From: AP-15 sp963712825
GTDB lineage: Bacteria > Pseudomonadota > Alphaproteobacteria > ATCC43930 > CGMCC-115725
DNA length: 64,000 nt
NCBI GenBank assembly: GCA_963712825.1
Contig: CAVQJP010000016.1
Location: forward strand, 868,001-932,000
Direction of reading: 5' to 3'
Shown: one piece after another, positions 45,962 to 55,908 of the stretch
Numbering within the stretch: position 1 is the first letter of the stretch
Layout: each line of letters begins with the position of its first letter
Program-made: the position numbers and the translations under genes
The notes under the pieces: generated by a model
What the model was told of the DNA's origin: nothing
The model's input: the letters and a program-made list of their open reading frames with translations, nothing else
Databases searched by the model: none

Positions 45962-47313
45962 ACCATGCACCCCTCGCCCGGCGCAGGCCGGGGCACCCCC
46001 ATGCGCGCGCGGCGCTGACCCTCGCCGGGCGGATCGCGCATCACCGCTGGCTTCCGCATCGGCCGCGCCGGCGCGGGCTGCTGGCGTTTCTCGGCCCCGG
46101 GCTGATCACGGGCGCCTCCGACGACGATCCGAGCGGCATCGCGACCTATTCCCAGGTCGGCGCGCAGTTCGGCTATAGCATGGCCTGGGTCATGCTGTTT
46201 ACCTGGCCCTTGATGACCGCGATCCAGGAGATCAGCGCCCGGATTGGCCGCGTCACCGGCGACGGCATCGCCGGCAACATCCGTAGGCATTACCCGCGGT
46301 TCGTGCTGCTGACAATGGTGGCGTTGCTGCTCGCCGCCAACACCGTCAATCTCGGCGCCGACCTTGGGGCAATGGGCGCGGCACTACACTTGCTGCTCAA
46401 TGGCTCGGCGCGGCTCTACGTCGTCATCTTTGCGGTCGCGTGCGCGCTGCTCGAGGTCTTTATGCGCTACGAAAACTATGTGCGCATCCTGAAATGGACC
46501 GCGGTGTCGCTGTTCGCCTATGTCGCGACGGCGCTGGCGGTCGATGTCCCGTGGGGTCGGGTCGCCTATCACACCCTGGTCCCGGAAATCTTGTGGAGCA
46601 AGGATTACCTCGTCTCGATTGTCGCCGTCCTCGGCACGACGATCACGCCCTACTGCTTTTTCTGGCAATCCTCGGAAGAGGCCGAGGACGAACGCATCGA
46701 CCCCACAGCACACCGGCTGATCGACGCTCCCGGCGAGGCGGCGGGGCAGATCAGCCGCATCCGCGTCGACACCGTGGTCGGGATGGGGCTGTCCAACCTG
46801 ATCAGCTGGTTCATCATCATCACCACCGCCGCGACATTGAACGCCCGCGGCATCACCAACATCCAAACCTCGTCCCAGGCGGCCGAAGCCTTGCGTCCGA
46901 TCGCCGGCGAATTCGCCTTTGTCGTGTTCGCCGCCGGGATCATCGGAATCGGCCTGTTGGCGGTGCCGGTGCTGGCCGGCTCGGCTGCCTATGCGATGGG
47001 AGAGGCGTTAGGCTGGCCGACCGGGCTTGGCCGTCAGCCGCGCGACGCGAAGGCGTTCTATGGCACGATCGCGGTCGCGACCCTGATCGGCGTCTTCAGC
47101 AATTTTGTTCGTCTCGATCCGATCAAGGCGCTGTTCTGGTGCGCGGTGCTGAACGGCGTCGTAGCAGTGCCGCTGATGGTCATGATCATGCTGATGGCGC
47201 GGCAGCGTCGGGTCATGGGCCCGTTCGTCATCCCGCGCCCGTTATGGGTGATGGGCTGGCTGTCGACCGGCGTCATGGCCGCCGCGGTGGCAGCGATGTT
47301 CGCGACTTGGTGA
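45958..47313 (+). CDS. Nramp-related divalent metal transporter
   Basis: Inner-membrane LeuT-fold carrier with about eleven helices, 451 residues from a TTG at 45958 overlapping the previous stop (no ATG exists before the first helix). The first-helix motif DPSGIATYSQ replaces canonical DPGN, and the sixth helix has TTITPYCFFWQSSEE where MPH is expected, so the usual Asn and Met metal ligands are lacking. Family knowledge links such changes to divergent members with altered metal selectivity, including magnesium. The ion transported here is not known. Confidence 0.85.
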   Translation: MNHAPLARRRPGHPHARAALTLAGRIAHHRWLPHRPRRRGLLAFLGPGLITGASDDDPSGIATYSQVGAQFGYSMAWVMLFTWPLMTAIQEISARIGRVTGDGIAGNIRRHYPRFVLLTMVALLLAANTVNLGADLGAMGAALHLLLNGSARLYVVIFAVACALLEVFMRYENYVRILKWTAVSLFAYVATALAVDVPWGRVAYHTLVPEILWSKDYLVSIVAVLGTTITPYCFFWQSSEEAEDERIDPTAHRLIDAPGEAAGQISRIRVDTVVGMGLSNLISWFIIITTAATLNARGITNIQTSSQAAEALRPIAGEFAFVVFAAGIIGIGLLAVPVLAGSAAYAMGEALGWPTGLGRQPRDAKAFYGTIAVATLIGVFSNFVRLDPIKALFWCAVLNGVVAVPLMVMIMLMARQRRVMGPFVIPRPLWVMGWLSTGVMAAAVAAMFATW

Positions 47314-47323
47314 GGGGCTCGGC

Positions 47324-47530
47324 TCAAGAGTTTTCGGGTCCTCCGAGGTGCTCCGGCCCGTCGGGGTTCTGCGGCTCGTCGGGGTTCTGCGGGTCGTCGG
47401 GGTTCTCTGCATTGCCGGTCTTGCGCAGCGCGGCGCGCTCCTGCTGCTGCTTGATCTTTTCCTCTTTCTTGGCCCTTTTGGCGCGGTCGCGCTCAGCGCG
47501 TTCGATCCGGTAGTTCGGTCTGTACGGCAT
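47324..47530 (-). CDS. Small charged protein with C-terminal hexapeptide repeats
   Basis: 68 residues: an N-terminal MPYRPNYRIERAERDRAKRA segment, a Lys/Glu/Gln-rich helix, and a C-terminal tail of three repeats (NPDDPQ, NPDEPQ, NPDGPE). The ATG at 47530 has a perfect AGGAGG with good spacing; the open frame continues upstream but without signal. Such small proteins are common and uncharacterised in Alphaproteobacteria. Function unknown. Confidence 0.7.
   Translation of the reverse strand: MPYRPNYRIERAERDRAKRAKKEEKIKQQQERAALRKTGNAENPDDPQNPDEPQNPDGPEHLGGPENS
47357..47410 (-). repeat. Three 18-bp tandem repeats in the small charged protein
   Basis: Copies at 47357-47374, 47375-47392 and 47393-47410 differ by one to a few bases and encode the NPD[DEG]P[QE] hexapeptides. 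The third copy is the most diverged. Confidence 0.85.
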
Positions 47531-47851
47531 CGGAAATCCTCCTGTCGGCGCGCCGGGCGCGGCGAACGAATCCACGTGGCCGCCTTGGGAAACGCGGCCG
47601 GTCCGCTCGTCGGTCGGTCGCCCGTTATCGCCCGCGGGCGGTCGTCGCAGAAAGAGGCGGGGCGGTGCTGCCGCCATCCTATTCGGAAATCTGGAATTCG
47701 CACCGCGACTTTTCGACCCCAAAAGCCAATCGTGACGACAGGCTGATTGTGCCGTTTCGGAGCAACCGTCAACGTTCGGGGGCAACGTCCAAGGCGTCGC
47801 ATGAACCACCATGCGCCTCGCGGAGCAAGACTCGGCCGAACAGACGGCATT
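47531..47851. other. 321-bp gap with no supportable gene
   Basis: Upstream of the small charged protein and downstream of pgaD. Reading frames here are only extensions or shadows. No hairpin or repeat stands out. Confidence 0.5.
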
Positions 47852-48319
47852 TCACCCCAACCCCTCCGCCTCCGCCGAGACGAGAGTGGGCGCGGTGCGG
47901 AGGATCGCCGGGGCGTCCGCCACCTTGATCGGGCAAGGCCGAACAACAACCCGACCCGCGGGATCGAGGTCGGCAACGGCGATTTTGGGCTGCCGCCAGT
48001 CGGTCAGGTCTTCCTCCGAGCAGCCGGCATTGCGCGCTTCTTCGGCCGGCGACAGGTCGGGAGGCGCCGGCAAATCGGCGGATTGCCGCAGACGCCGCAG
48101 CGACACGCTGCCCCAGACGACAAGCCAGCCGCCGAGAACCACGTCGATCACCGCATAGGGACGCAGCCGCTGCGCCCAGACGGACCAGTTCGGGTCGGGC
48201 GAATGCACTTCGCGGCCGAAAAGCTTGACCGTTTCGCCGACAATCAGGTGAAGCGCGTGCCGGCACAGGAAAACCAGCAGCAGCCACAGCCCCAAAGTCA
48301 TCAGCCGGTCGCGCCACAC
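47852..48319 (-). CDS. pgaD: PgaD-like accessory protein of poly-N-acetylglucosamine synthesis
   Basis: Small inner-membrane partner of the PgaC glycosyltransferase. Two hydrophobic helices (about residues 7-27 and 54-72) are followed by a cytoplasmic tail with DLSPAEEARNAGCSEEDLTDW, the PgaD-type end. The GTG at 48319 is the first start in frame after the pgaC stop, but PgaD-like sequence (PPLITDARKPRLVVW) extends upstream in the same frame, and a better GTG overlapping the pgaC stop lies in another frame, so a one-base shift near the start is possible. Confidence 0.7.
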   Translation of the reverse strand: MWRDRLMTLGLWLLLVFLCRHALHLIVGETVKLFGREVHSPDPNWSVWAQRLRPYAVIDVVLGGWLVVWGSVSLRRLRQSADLPAPPDLSPAEEARNAGCSEEDLTDWRQPKIAVADLDPAGRVVVRPCPIKVADAPAILRTAPTLVSAEAEGLG

Positions 48320-48382
48320 AACCAGGCGCGGCTTGCGGGCATCGGTGATCAGCGGCGGCCAGCGGCGCTCGGCGCGACCCCG

Positions 48383-49353
48383 TCACCGCAGCCCCCGGTC
48401 CGGGCTGACCCAGGTGGTTCGCGCGTGCCGCACCCGCATCAGCGCCCGCGGGATCGCGAGCACGGCGGTAAAGGCATTAAGCGTCCAAAACGCCAATGGG
48501 TACCAGATGATCCAAAGATCGTCCCCCGCAGCCCGCGCTCCAAACGGGTCTCGAGCGAGGTGCTGACCAGCGCCTGCAGCAGAAACGTCAGGCACAAGGT
48601 CAGCCCGTACCATTCCGGGACCAGCGAGAAGGTCGGGATTGTCGGCAATACCCGGATGCCGATGCCGTGCAACGCAGCGAGCAGCAATGTCGCCAGCACG
48701 CAATACGACCAGACGATGCTGGTGACCGCGTCGAGATAGACCGGCAGCAAACTCGGCGTATTGCCGCGCAGCATCGGCCCGGCATTGTCGAGCAGCATTT
48801 GGCCGCCGCCCTCAGCCCAGCGCAGACGCTGGCGCCACAGGCCGCGCAGGGTCTCCGGCATCAAGATCCAGACGATCGCGTTGGGCTGGTAAGCGATGCG
48901 CCAGCCGGCGCGCTGAATGCGCCAGGTCACGTCGACGTCGTCGGTCAAGGTATGCGGCGACCACCAGCCGGCTTGGTGCAGCGCCTGCTTGCGAAGGGCG
49001 CAGATTACCCCCGACACCGCAAACATCCGGCCATAGGTCGCGTGGGTGCGCTTGATCAGCCCGATAATCGACGAAAACTCGCCCACCTGCAGCCGCCCGA
49101 GGATCGTCGTCCGGTTGCGGATTCGGGGGTTGCCGGTCAATGCGCCGATGTCCGGCCGGCGGAACGTCCAGGCAATCCAGGGCAGCGCGTAAGGGTCGAG
49201 CAGCGCGTCGCCGTCGATCAGCGCCAAAAGCTGATGGCGCGCCAGCAAGGCGCCGACATTCATCGCCGTGGCCTTGCCCTGGTTCTTGGCCAAACGGACG
49301 ACGCGCATCGGCGCGATCCCGGCCGCCAAACTTTCGAGGATTTCCCCGGGGTT
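48383..49353 (-). pseudogene. pgaC: PgaC glycosyltransferase, N-terminally truncated and frameshifted
   Basis: The family-2 synthase that polymerises GlcNAc. Retained: VVRLAKNQGKATAMNVG, the DGD metal motif, TDDVDVTW, the QRLRW product motif and C-terminal helices. Missing: about the first 150 residues, with the initial helices and the first catalytic Asp. A base is missing from the guanine run at 48523-48527 (minus strand), after which the true C-terminus (DDLWIIWYPLAFWTLNAF to SPDRGLR) continues in another frame to 48383. The 5' end is joined in frame to a pgaA fragment. Confidence 0.8.
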
Positions 49354-49640
49354 CTGGTCGGCCAGCACCAACGCCAGCAGCAGCGGCCAGAAGGTTTCGG
49401 CCGGAAAGCGGCCCAGCCCCTGGCGGGCGAGCGCCTCGGCATGGTCAAAGCGCTTCTGGTCGCGGTAGGCGCGGACCATCGCCGACAGCGCATAGCTCAG
49501 CGGGTCGGCCGGGTGCGCCGCCGCGTAAACCGCGGTCGCTTCGGCCGGGTGGCCCGACTGCTGCCAGAACGGCGAGGTCCATCGCTACCAGCGGGTCGCC
49601 GGCCCCGGCAGCGAGCAGTAGCGCAACGGCGCCCGCCGGC
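49354..49640 (-). pseudogene. PgaA-like TPR fragment fused to pgaC remnant
   Basis: Reading minus-strand frames gives TPR-like sequence: PAGAVALLLAAGAGDP, then (after a one-base shift near 49563) GHPAEATAVYAAAHPADPLSYALS and EALARQGLGRFPAETFWPLL. This resembles the periplasmic TPR region of the PgaA porin. The barrel, the whole of pgaB and the start of pgaC are absent. No signal peptide or clear start codon is visible. Confidence 0.55.
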
Positions 49641-49649
49641 GGAAGGGCG

Positions 49650-50960
49650 CTACTCGGCGGCTTGCGCCAATGGGCGGATGGCGGCGCGGAGCTGCATGTC
49701 GTAGGCGTCGCGCCACCCGATATTTGCGTCGGCGAGAAAGTCGCCGCTGCGCACGTTGACGTAGATGCCGGGGTTATCGACGCCGGGCGGCACCGCGCCC
49801 TCTTTCTTCAGCGCGCGGGCGGCGCGCAGCAGGCGGCGGCGGGTGCGGGTGATCATCCGGTCGCTCGGGCCCAGATGCTCGAACTCGTGGTCGGTGATCG
49901 GACCCATGCTTTCGGTGACCGCCTGATCCTGTGCCTGGATGCCGGTTATCCCGGTGTAGATGCCGCCGTCCTTCTGCGCCGCGCGGTCGACCAGCCAGTC
50001 GTTCCCTCCGTTGCCGGCGAGCCGCCAGCGGCCGTACCAGTCGGTCGTGTTGGACACAAAATCCATCGTCAATTTCGAGCCGGGCAATACCCGGCTGTTG
50101 CTGAGCGCCGCGCGCGCGGCCGGCAGGTTCTTCCAGGTCAGGCTGACAAACATCGTATGCGTGTCGTCCATCGGGACCCAGGCGCGGCTGTTGACGCGGT
50201 CAAACGCGCCCTGCGGCGTCTGAGTCCAGAACGGAAACAGGAAATTGGCAAACCGCCAATAAGTCCTGCCGCCCTCGGCCGCGCGATAGGCGGCATACAT
50301 CGTGCCGCAATCGGTGTCGGCGACGTGATATTCGGGCGCCCGGTCGGTCACCGTATAGCGGATCAGGTTGTCCGCCGCGAGGTCGGCCGGGTCGACCGAG
50401 CCAGCGTGCAGAAACCCGAAATGCGAGGTGTCGATGTCGCCCTCAAGCGCCTGCAGCCAATTGCACTCGCGCTGCGCAAAGGTGATCTGCACGTCGTTCT
50501 CGGGCAATAGCGACGCTTCGATCCCCGGCAGCGGCGGCGCGGTGGCGCGCTCGCCCATGTAGACCCAGACGAGGCCGTTGCGTTCGGCCACCTTGTAGGC
50601 CTTGGCCCAGACCTTTTCCTTGTAGTCCTGATGCGCCGGCGCGTTCGGCATGTCGATGCAATTGCCGGCCGCGTCGAATTTCCAGCCGTGATAAACGCAG
50701 CGGATGCCGTTTTCCTCGTTGCGGCCGAGAAACAGCGAGGCGCAGCGGTGCGGGCAGCGCTGGTCCATGACCCCGACCCGGCCGCTCGTATCGCGAAACG
50801 CGATCAGCCGCTCGCCGAGCAGCAAGAGGCGCATCGGCGCGCCATCCGGCTCGAGTTCGGACGACATCGCCGCCGGCAGCCAGTATTGCCGCATCATTTC
50901 GCCCATGACCGAGCCGGGACCGACGCGGACCAGATCTTCGCTGTCCTTGCGCTTGCTCAT
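49650..50960 (-). CDS. Rieske non-heme iron oxygenase, alpha subunit
   Basis: Hydroxylates or demethylates aromatic substrates with electrons from a reductase. A Rieske cluster is bound by CPHRCASLF and CVYHGW (about residues 77-100), and the mononuclear iron by the DIDTSHFGFLH segment. This arrangement resembles phthalate 4,5-dioxygenase and vanillate demethylase-type oxygenases. The ATG at 50960 gives 436 residues with a GAGG site. Co-directional with the cupin and LigB-type genes downstream on the map (51.1-52.7 kb). No reductase partner is in the window. Confidence 0.92.
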   Translation of the reverse strand: MSKRKDSEDLVRVGPGSVMGEMMRQYWLPAAMSSELEPDGAPMRLLLLGERLIAFRDTSGRVGVMDQRCPHRCASLFLGRNEENGIRCVYHGWKFDAAGNCIDMPNAPAHQDYKEKVWAKAYKVAERNGLVWVYMGERATAPPLPGIEASLLPENDVQITFAQRECNWLQALEGDIDTSHFGFLHAGSVDPADLAADNLIRYTVTDRAPEYHVADTDCGTMYAAYRAAEGGRTYWRFANFLFPFWTQTPQGAFDRVNSRAWVPMDDTHTMFVSLTWKNLPAARAALSNSRVLPGSKLTMDFVSNTTDWYGRWRLAGNGGNDWLVDRAAQKDGGIYTGITGIQAQDQAVTESMGPITDHEFEHLGPSDRMITRTRRRLLRAARALKKEGAVPPGVDNPGIYVNVRSGDFLADANIGWRDAYDMQLRAAIRPLAQAAE

Positions 50961-51148
50961 TTCAACCTCGCGAATTCCCCGCTGCAACACCGGCCACTAT
51001 ATATTGAGAACCCCCTTGCCCGGACGGATCTGACGTGATCCGGGCATCCGCGTCTTGGAGGCCGGCGCTGCCGCGCCGAAGGAAGGCGGGCAGCGGCATT
51101 TCCCCGAACCTGACAGCCATGGCCATGCGCAACCCGCAAAAGGCGCCC

Positions 51149-51607
51149 TCAAAGCGGGTTTGGACCTATGACTTCCCACCGGTGGCGCTCAAAGAGCTTG
51201 GTGTGCTCGTCGTCGTTGACCGGGCGGCGCTCAGCGAGCGCCTCAATGAGGCCGCCCGCATCGGCGGGGGTGTAAAGAAACAGCACGCGGCCGGTTTCGC
51301 TGCCGGTGTTCTTCCAGGCATGCGGCACATTGCGCGGCATGAATGCGCAGGCGCCGGGCCCGCCGACGCTGACCTCGTCGCCGATCTTGAAGGCGAATTC
51401 GCCGGCGAGCACCCAGGCGACCTCGTCGCTGTCACGATGCAGATGGTAGAGGCTCGTGGTGCCGGCGGGCAGGGTCTCCTCGAACATCATGATGCTCTCG
51501 CCGGTCTCGCGCCCAAGCAGCTTCATGGCAAAGGAGCGGCCGGGAGTCGGGGAGTCGAAATGCTTCCCGCCACCCGCGGGAACGACAAAGCCCTTTGCTG
51601 CGCTCAT
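51149..51607 (-). CDS. Cupin-domain protein
   Basis: 152 residues forming one cupin barrel: motif 1 is LYHLHRDSDEVAWVLAGEF (metal ligands His, His, Glu) and motif 2 is ACAFMPRNVPHAWKNTG (His). The ATG at 51607 follows GAGGAAC. It lies between the Rieske oxygenase and the LigB-type dioxygenase on the same strand, so a ring-processing or sensing role in the same pathway is likely, but no substrate is deducible. Confidence 0.88.
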   Translation of the reverse strand: MSAAKGFVVPAGGGKHFDSPTPGRSFAMKLLGRETGESIMMFEETLPAGTTSLYHLHRDSDEVAWVLAGEFAFKIGDEVSVGGPGACAFMPRNVPHAWKNTGSETGRVLFLYTPADAGGLIEALAERRPVNDDEHTKLFERHRWEVIGPNPL

Positions 51608-51701
51608 GTCTGTGTTCCTCACGGCGGCGAAAGGTGGATAAACTACGGTGGTTCGATCCGCCGGCACCGGACCCTCTGTCAGATCACTGGGCTTGAATGC
51701 C

Positions 51702-52688
51702 TCATGAAAACACGGCAAAGCCGAGCCCGGTGCCGGAGCCGGCGGGCGTGCGGTAGCCCGGCACATAATGCGACCATGCCATGTCGAGGTGCTCGACCGC
51801 ACCGCCGACCGCGATCCACATGCGGATCTCGGAGCTTCCGGAGTTCAGCTTTTTGCGCGGCAGCGCCTGCAATGCCGCCCCGTCCTTGCGCGCCAATGCG
51901 TCAATGACCCCGCGGTCGAGCTCCTCGTCGACGACAAAGTGGCTCAACCCGCCCGAGCCGACGATGCCGATGCGGGCGTCGCCCGGCCAGCTGTCGACAG
52001 CTTCGCGGATCGCCTGGCCCAATTTGTAGCAGCGCCGCGGCGTCGGCTGGTTCGGCGGGTAATAGGTGTTGAGGAACACCGGCACGACCGGCAGGTCGGG
52101 GTCTTCCATCAGCCGCTTGCGCACAAAGGCGTGGGCGTGGCCCTCGCCGTGCCCGGGCGCCAGCCCGTTCGACGAAGCGATGTCGAACTCCCGGTCGATC
52201 AACTGGTCGATCAGGTGCAAGGCCAAGGGTGCCGCGACCGGGTACTCGCGCGGCTCCTTCTCCTCGTAATAGCGCGCGGTGGCGAGCCGCGACCATTCCG
52301 GGCCCTTGAAGCTGGGCGAGAGCGGCACGTTGCGGATGGTGTCGCCATAATAGACGAGAAAGGCCGGAAGGTGGTCTTCGTGAAACAATTCCTTCTGGTC
52401 GTCGCCGAGGATGATCAGCGCGTCGAGCTCGGCGCGGCGCACGCTCTGCTTCAGATGCTCGACCGCGGCCTGCGCCTCATCATGGCGCGCGGCAAAGCGC
52501 TCGGGCGAGAGCTCCGGCAACGCTCTCGGGTCGGCGCGGGTCAGCAACTCCTCATAGCTGGCGGGCTCGCCCTCCTTGTCGAGGAAGTCGCGGACCCCGT
52601 CGCGGTCGATAAAGCTCGGCCAGTCCTTGGCCGGGGTGTTCAGCATCGGGGTGTGCGATGTGGCGATCCCGAGGACGATTTTTGCCAT
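51702..52688 (-). CDS. Class III extradiol ring-cleavage dioxygenase (LigB family)
   Basis: Opens a catechol-type ring using Fe(II). The N-terminal metal His is in GIATSHTPML, further active-site residues in NGLAPGHGEGHAHAFV, and the C-terminal GSGGLSHFVVDEELD supports the family. The 328 residues have a strong AGGAGG site. The closest named relatives are LigB-type protocatechuate 4,5-dioxygenase beta subunits and gallate dioxygenases, but no small alpha subunit (LigA-like) is fused or adjacent. Confidence 0.9.
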   Translation of the reverse strand: MAKIVLGIATSHTPMLNTPAKDWPSFIDRDGVRDFLDKEGEPASYEELLTRADPRALPELSPERFAARHDEAQAAVEHLKQSVRRAELDALIILGDDQKELFHEDHLPAFLVYYGDTIRNVPLSPSFKGPEWSRLATARYYEEKEPREYPVAAPLALHLIDQLIDREFDIASSNGLAPGHGEGHAHAFVRKRLMEDPDLPVVPVFLNTYYPPNQPTPRRCYKLGQAIREAVDSWPGDARIGIVGSGGLSHFVVDEELDRGVIDALARKDGAALQALPRKKLNSGSSEIRMWIAVGGAVEHLDMAWSHYVPGYRTPAGSGTGLGFAVFS

Positions 52689-52865
52689 CCCGTTCCTCCT
52701 TCCGCGCGCCGCAAATCAATCTTTCGATGGCACCGTATCGCCCCGCACGCGAGCACGTCAACCGGCGCGGCGATCCGCGAAATAAGCCCGGCCTGCCTTT
52801 ATCTCGACGCGATCCGGGTCGTATAAACCGGCCCTGAAAGTTGGGGCGGTCCGAGGCCGGAAGCC

Positions 52866-53210
52866 ATGCGCGCACGGGGGATGTGGACGGGGACGGCGGC
52901 CGGGGTGCTGGCGGGCATCGGCCGCCGGGTCATGGGGCTGGCCTTTGGCAAGGCGATCGCCTTTAGCTATGCCGTGATCGTCAGCGTCGTCGCCAATGTC
53001 GTGTTCGATTTCGTCCGTCACCCGCCGCGTACCGAAGCTATCGCGGCAGGCGCGGTAACATCGGCCGACAACGCCGCGGCGCTGGCGCCGTTGCCCGCCG
53101 CTCAGACGATGACAGCGGTCAGCGCGGCGCCGATCATGGCCCCCCCAGCGCCGGCTCCAGCACCCGCCGAGAACCCGCGGCCGGGTCCGGGCAGCGGCGG
53201 TCTTTACTAA
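52866..53210 (+). CDS. Hypothetical single-span membrane protein
   Basis: 114 residues with one hydrophobic helix (about residues 30-48, AIAFSYAVIVSVVANVVF) and a long Ala/Pro-rich tail ending GSGGLY. No family recognised. It lies just upstream of the M20 gene on the same strand, 13 bp away, and may be co-transcribed. Confidence 0.55.
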   Translation: MRARGMWTGTAAGVLAGIGRRVMGLAFGKAIAFSYAVIVSVVANVVFDFVRHPPRTEAIAAGAVTSADNAAALAPLPAAQTMTAVSAAPIMAPPAPAPAPAENPRPGPGSGGLY

Positions 53211-53223
53211 AGGGAACCGCGAG

Positions 53224-54652
<1,429 letters not shown>

Positions 54653-54674
54653 GGATTTTCAGGATTGGCGTTGC

Positions 54675-55865
54675 TCAGGAGACAGCTGCGGCCCGCGCGT
54701 GCTCGCTGCGGCGGAGCTTGACGCTCGTTGATTTGAGCTGGCCGCAGGCGGCGAGAATGTCGCGGCCGCGCGGCGTGCGCACCGGGGCGGAATAGCCGGC
54801 GGCAAAGACGATGTCGGAAAATGCCGTGATCGCGGTATCGGTCGCGCATTCGTAGGGCGCGCCGGGCCACGGGTTGAACGGGATCAAATTGACCTTGGCC
54901 GGGATGCCGGCGACCAGCCGCACCAGCTCGCGAGCGTCCGCCGGGCTGTCGTTGACGCCTTTCAGCATGACGTATTCAAACGTGATCCGGCGCGCGTTGC
55001 TGGCGCCCGGATAATCGCGGCAGGCGTCGAGCAATTCGGCGATCGGATATTTTCGGTTGAGCGGCACCAGCCGGTCGCGGATGTCGTCGCGCACCGCATG
55101 CAAGGATATCGCGAGGTTGACCGCGAGCTCGGCGCCGCAGCGCCGGATCATCGGCACGACCCCGGCGGTCGACAACGTGATCTTGCGCCGCGAGATCGAC
55201 AGCCCTTCCGCGTCCATAAAGATTTTTGTCGCCGCCGCGACGTTCTCGAAATTGTAGAGCGGCTCGCCCATCCCCATCAGCACGATGTTGGTGACCTGGC
55301 GGTCGTCTGCTGACCCCTTTGACCCAGCCCCATTCTGCGTGGCCCCATGCGGCCCTGCGCCATTTGGCCCGCCGTTATTCTGCGGCGACGGCCATTCGCC
55401 GATAGCGTCGCGCGCGACCATGACCTGCCCGACGATTTCCTCGGGGCCGAGATTTCGCACCAAGGGCTGCGTGCCGGTGTGGCAGAAGGCGCAGTTGAGG
55501 GTGCAGCCGACCTGCGAGGAGACGCACACCGTGCCGCGGTCTTCCTCGGGAATGTGGACGGTCTCGACCTCCTGCCCGTCGGCAAAGCGCAGCAGCCATT
55601 TGCGCGTGCCGTCGGTCGAGGTGAGGCATTGCGAGACCGCCGGGCGGCGCAATTCGTAATGCTCGGCGAGGCGGTCGCGAAACCCCTTCGAGAGCGATGT
55701 CATCTGGGCGAAGTCGGCGGCGCCGCGATGATAGATCCAGTGCCACAGCTGGCGCGCGCGAAACGGCTCGGCGCCGAACGCCGCCATCTCCGCGGCGAGG
55801 GCTTCGCGGCCGAGCCCGACCAAGTTGCGGCGCGACACCTCAGCGGCGGTTGCGGTCGACATCAT
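54675..55865 (-). CDS. rlmN: 23S rRNA (adenine2503-C2)/tRNA methyltransferase
   Basis: Radical-SAM enzyme methylating A2503 of 23S rRNA and A37 of some tRNAs. CTLNCAFCHTG is the iron-sulfur CxxxCxxC site, MGMGEPLYNFENV binds SAM, and the C-terminal Cys of LAACGQL is the reactive residue. The 396 residues include an extra Gly/Asn-rich loop of about 20 residues (around 158-180, between GEWPSP and RQVTNIVLMG), a surface insertion not seen in the standard form. Confidence 0.95.
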   Translation of the reverse strand: MMSTATAAEVSRRNLVGLGREALAAEMAAFGAEPFRARQLWHWIYHRGAADFAQMTSLSKGFRDRLAEHYELRRPAVSQCLTSTDGTRKWLLRFADGQEVETVHIPEEDRGTVCVSSQVGCTLNCAFCHTGTQPLVRNLGPEEIVGQVMVARDAIGEWPSPQNNGGPNGAGPHGATQNGAGSKGSADDRQVTNIVLMGMGEPLYNFENVAAATKIFMDAEGLSISRRKITLSTAGVVPMIRRCGAELAVNLAISLHAVRDDIRDRLVPLNRKYPIAELLDACRDYPGASNARRITFEYVMLKGVNDSPADARELVRLVAGIPAKVNLIPFNPWPGAPYECATDTAITAFSDIVFAAGYSAPVRTPRGRDILAACGQLKSTSVKLRRSEHARAAAVS

Positions 55866-55908
55866 CGGGAGATATGGAAATGCCGCGGCGCCGATGCCAT
55901 GACCGGGG

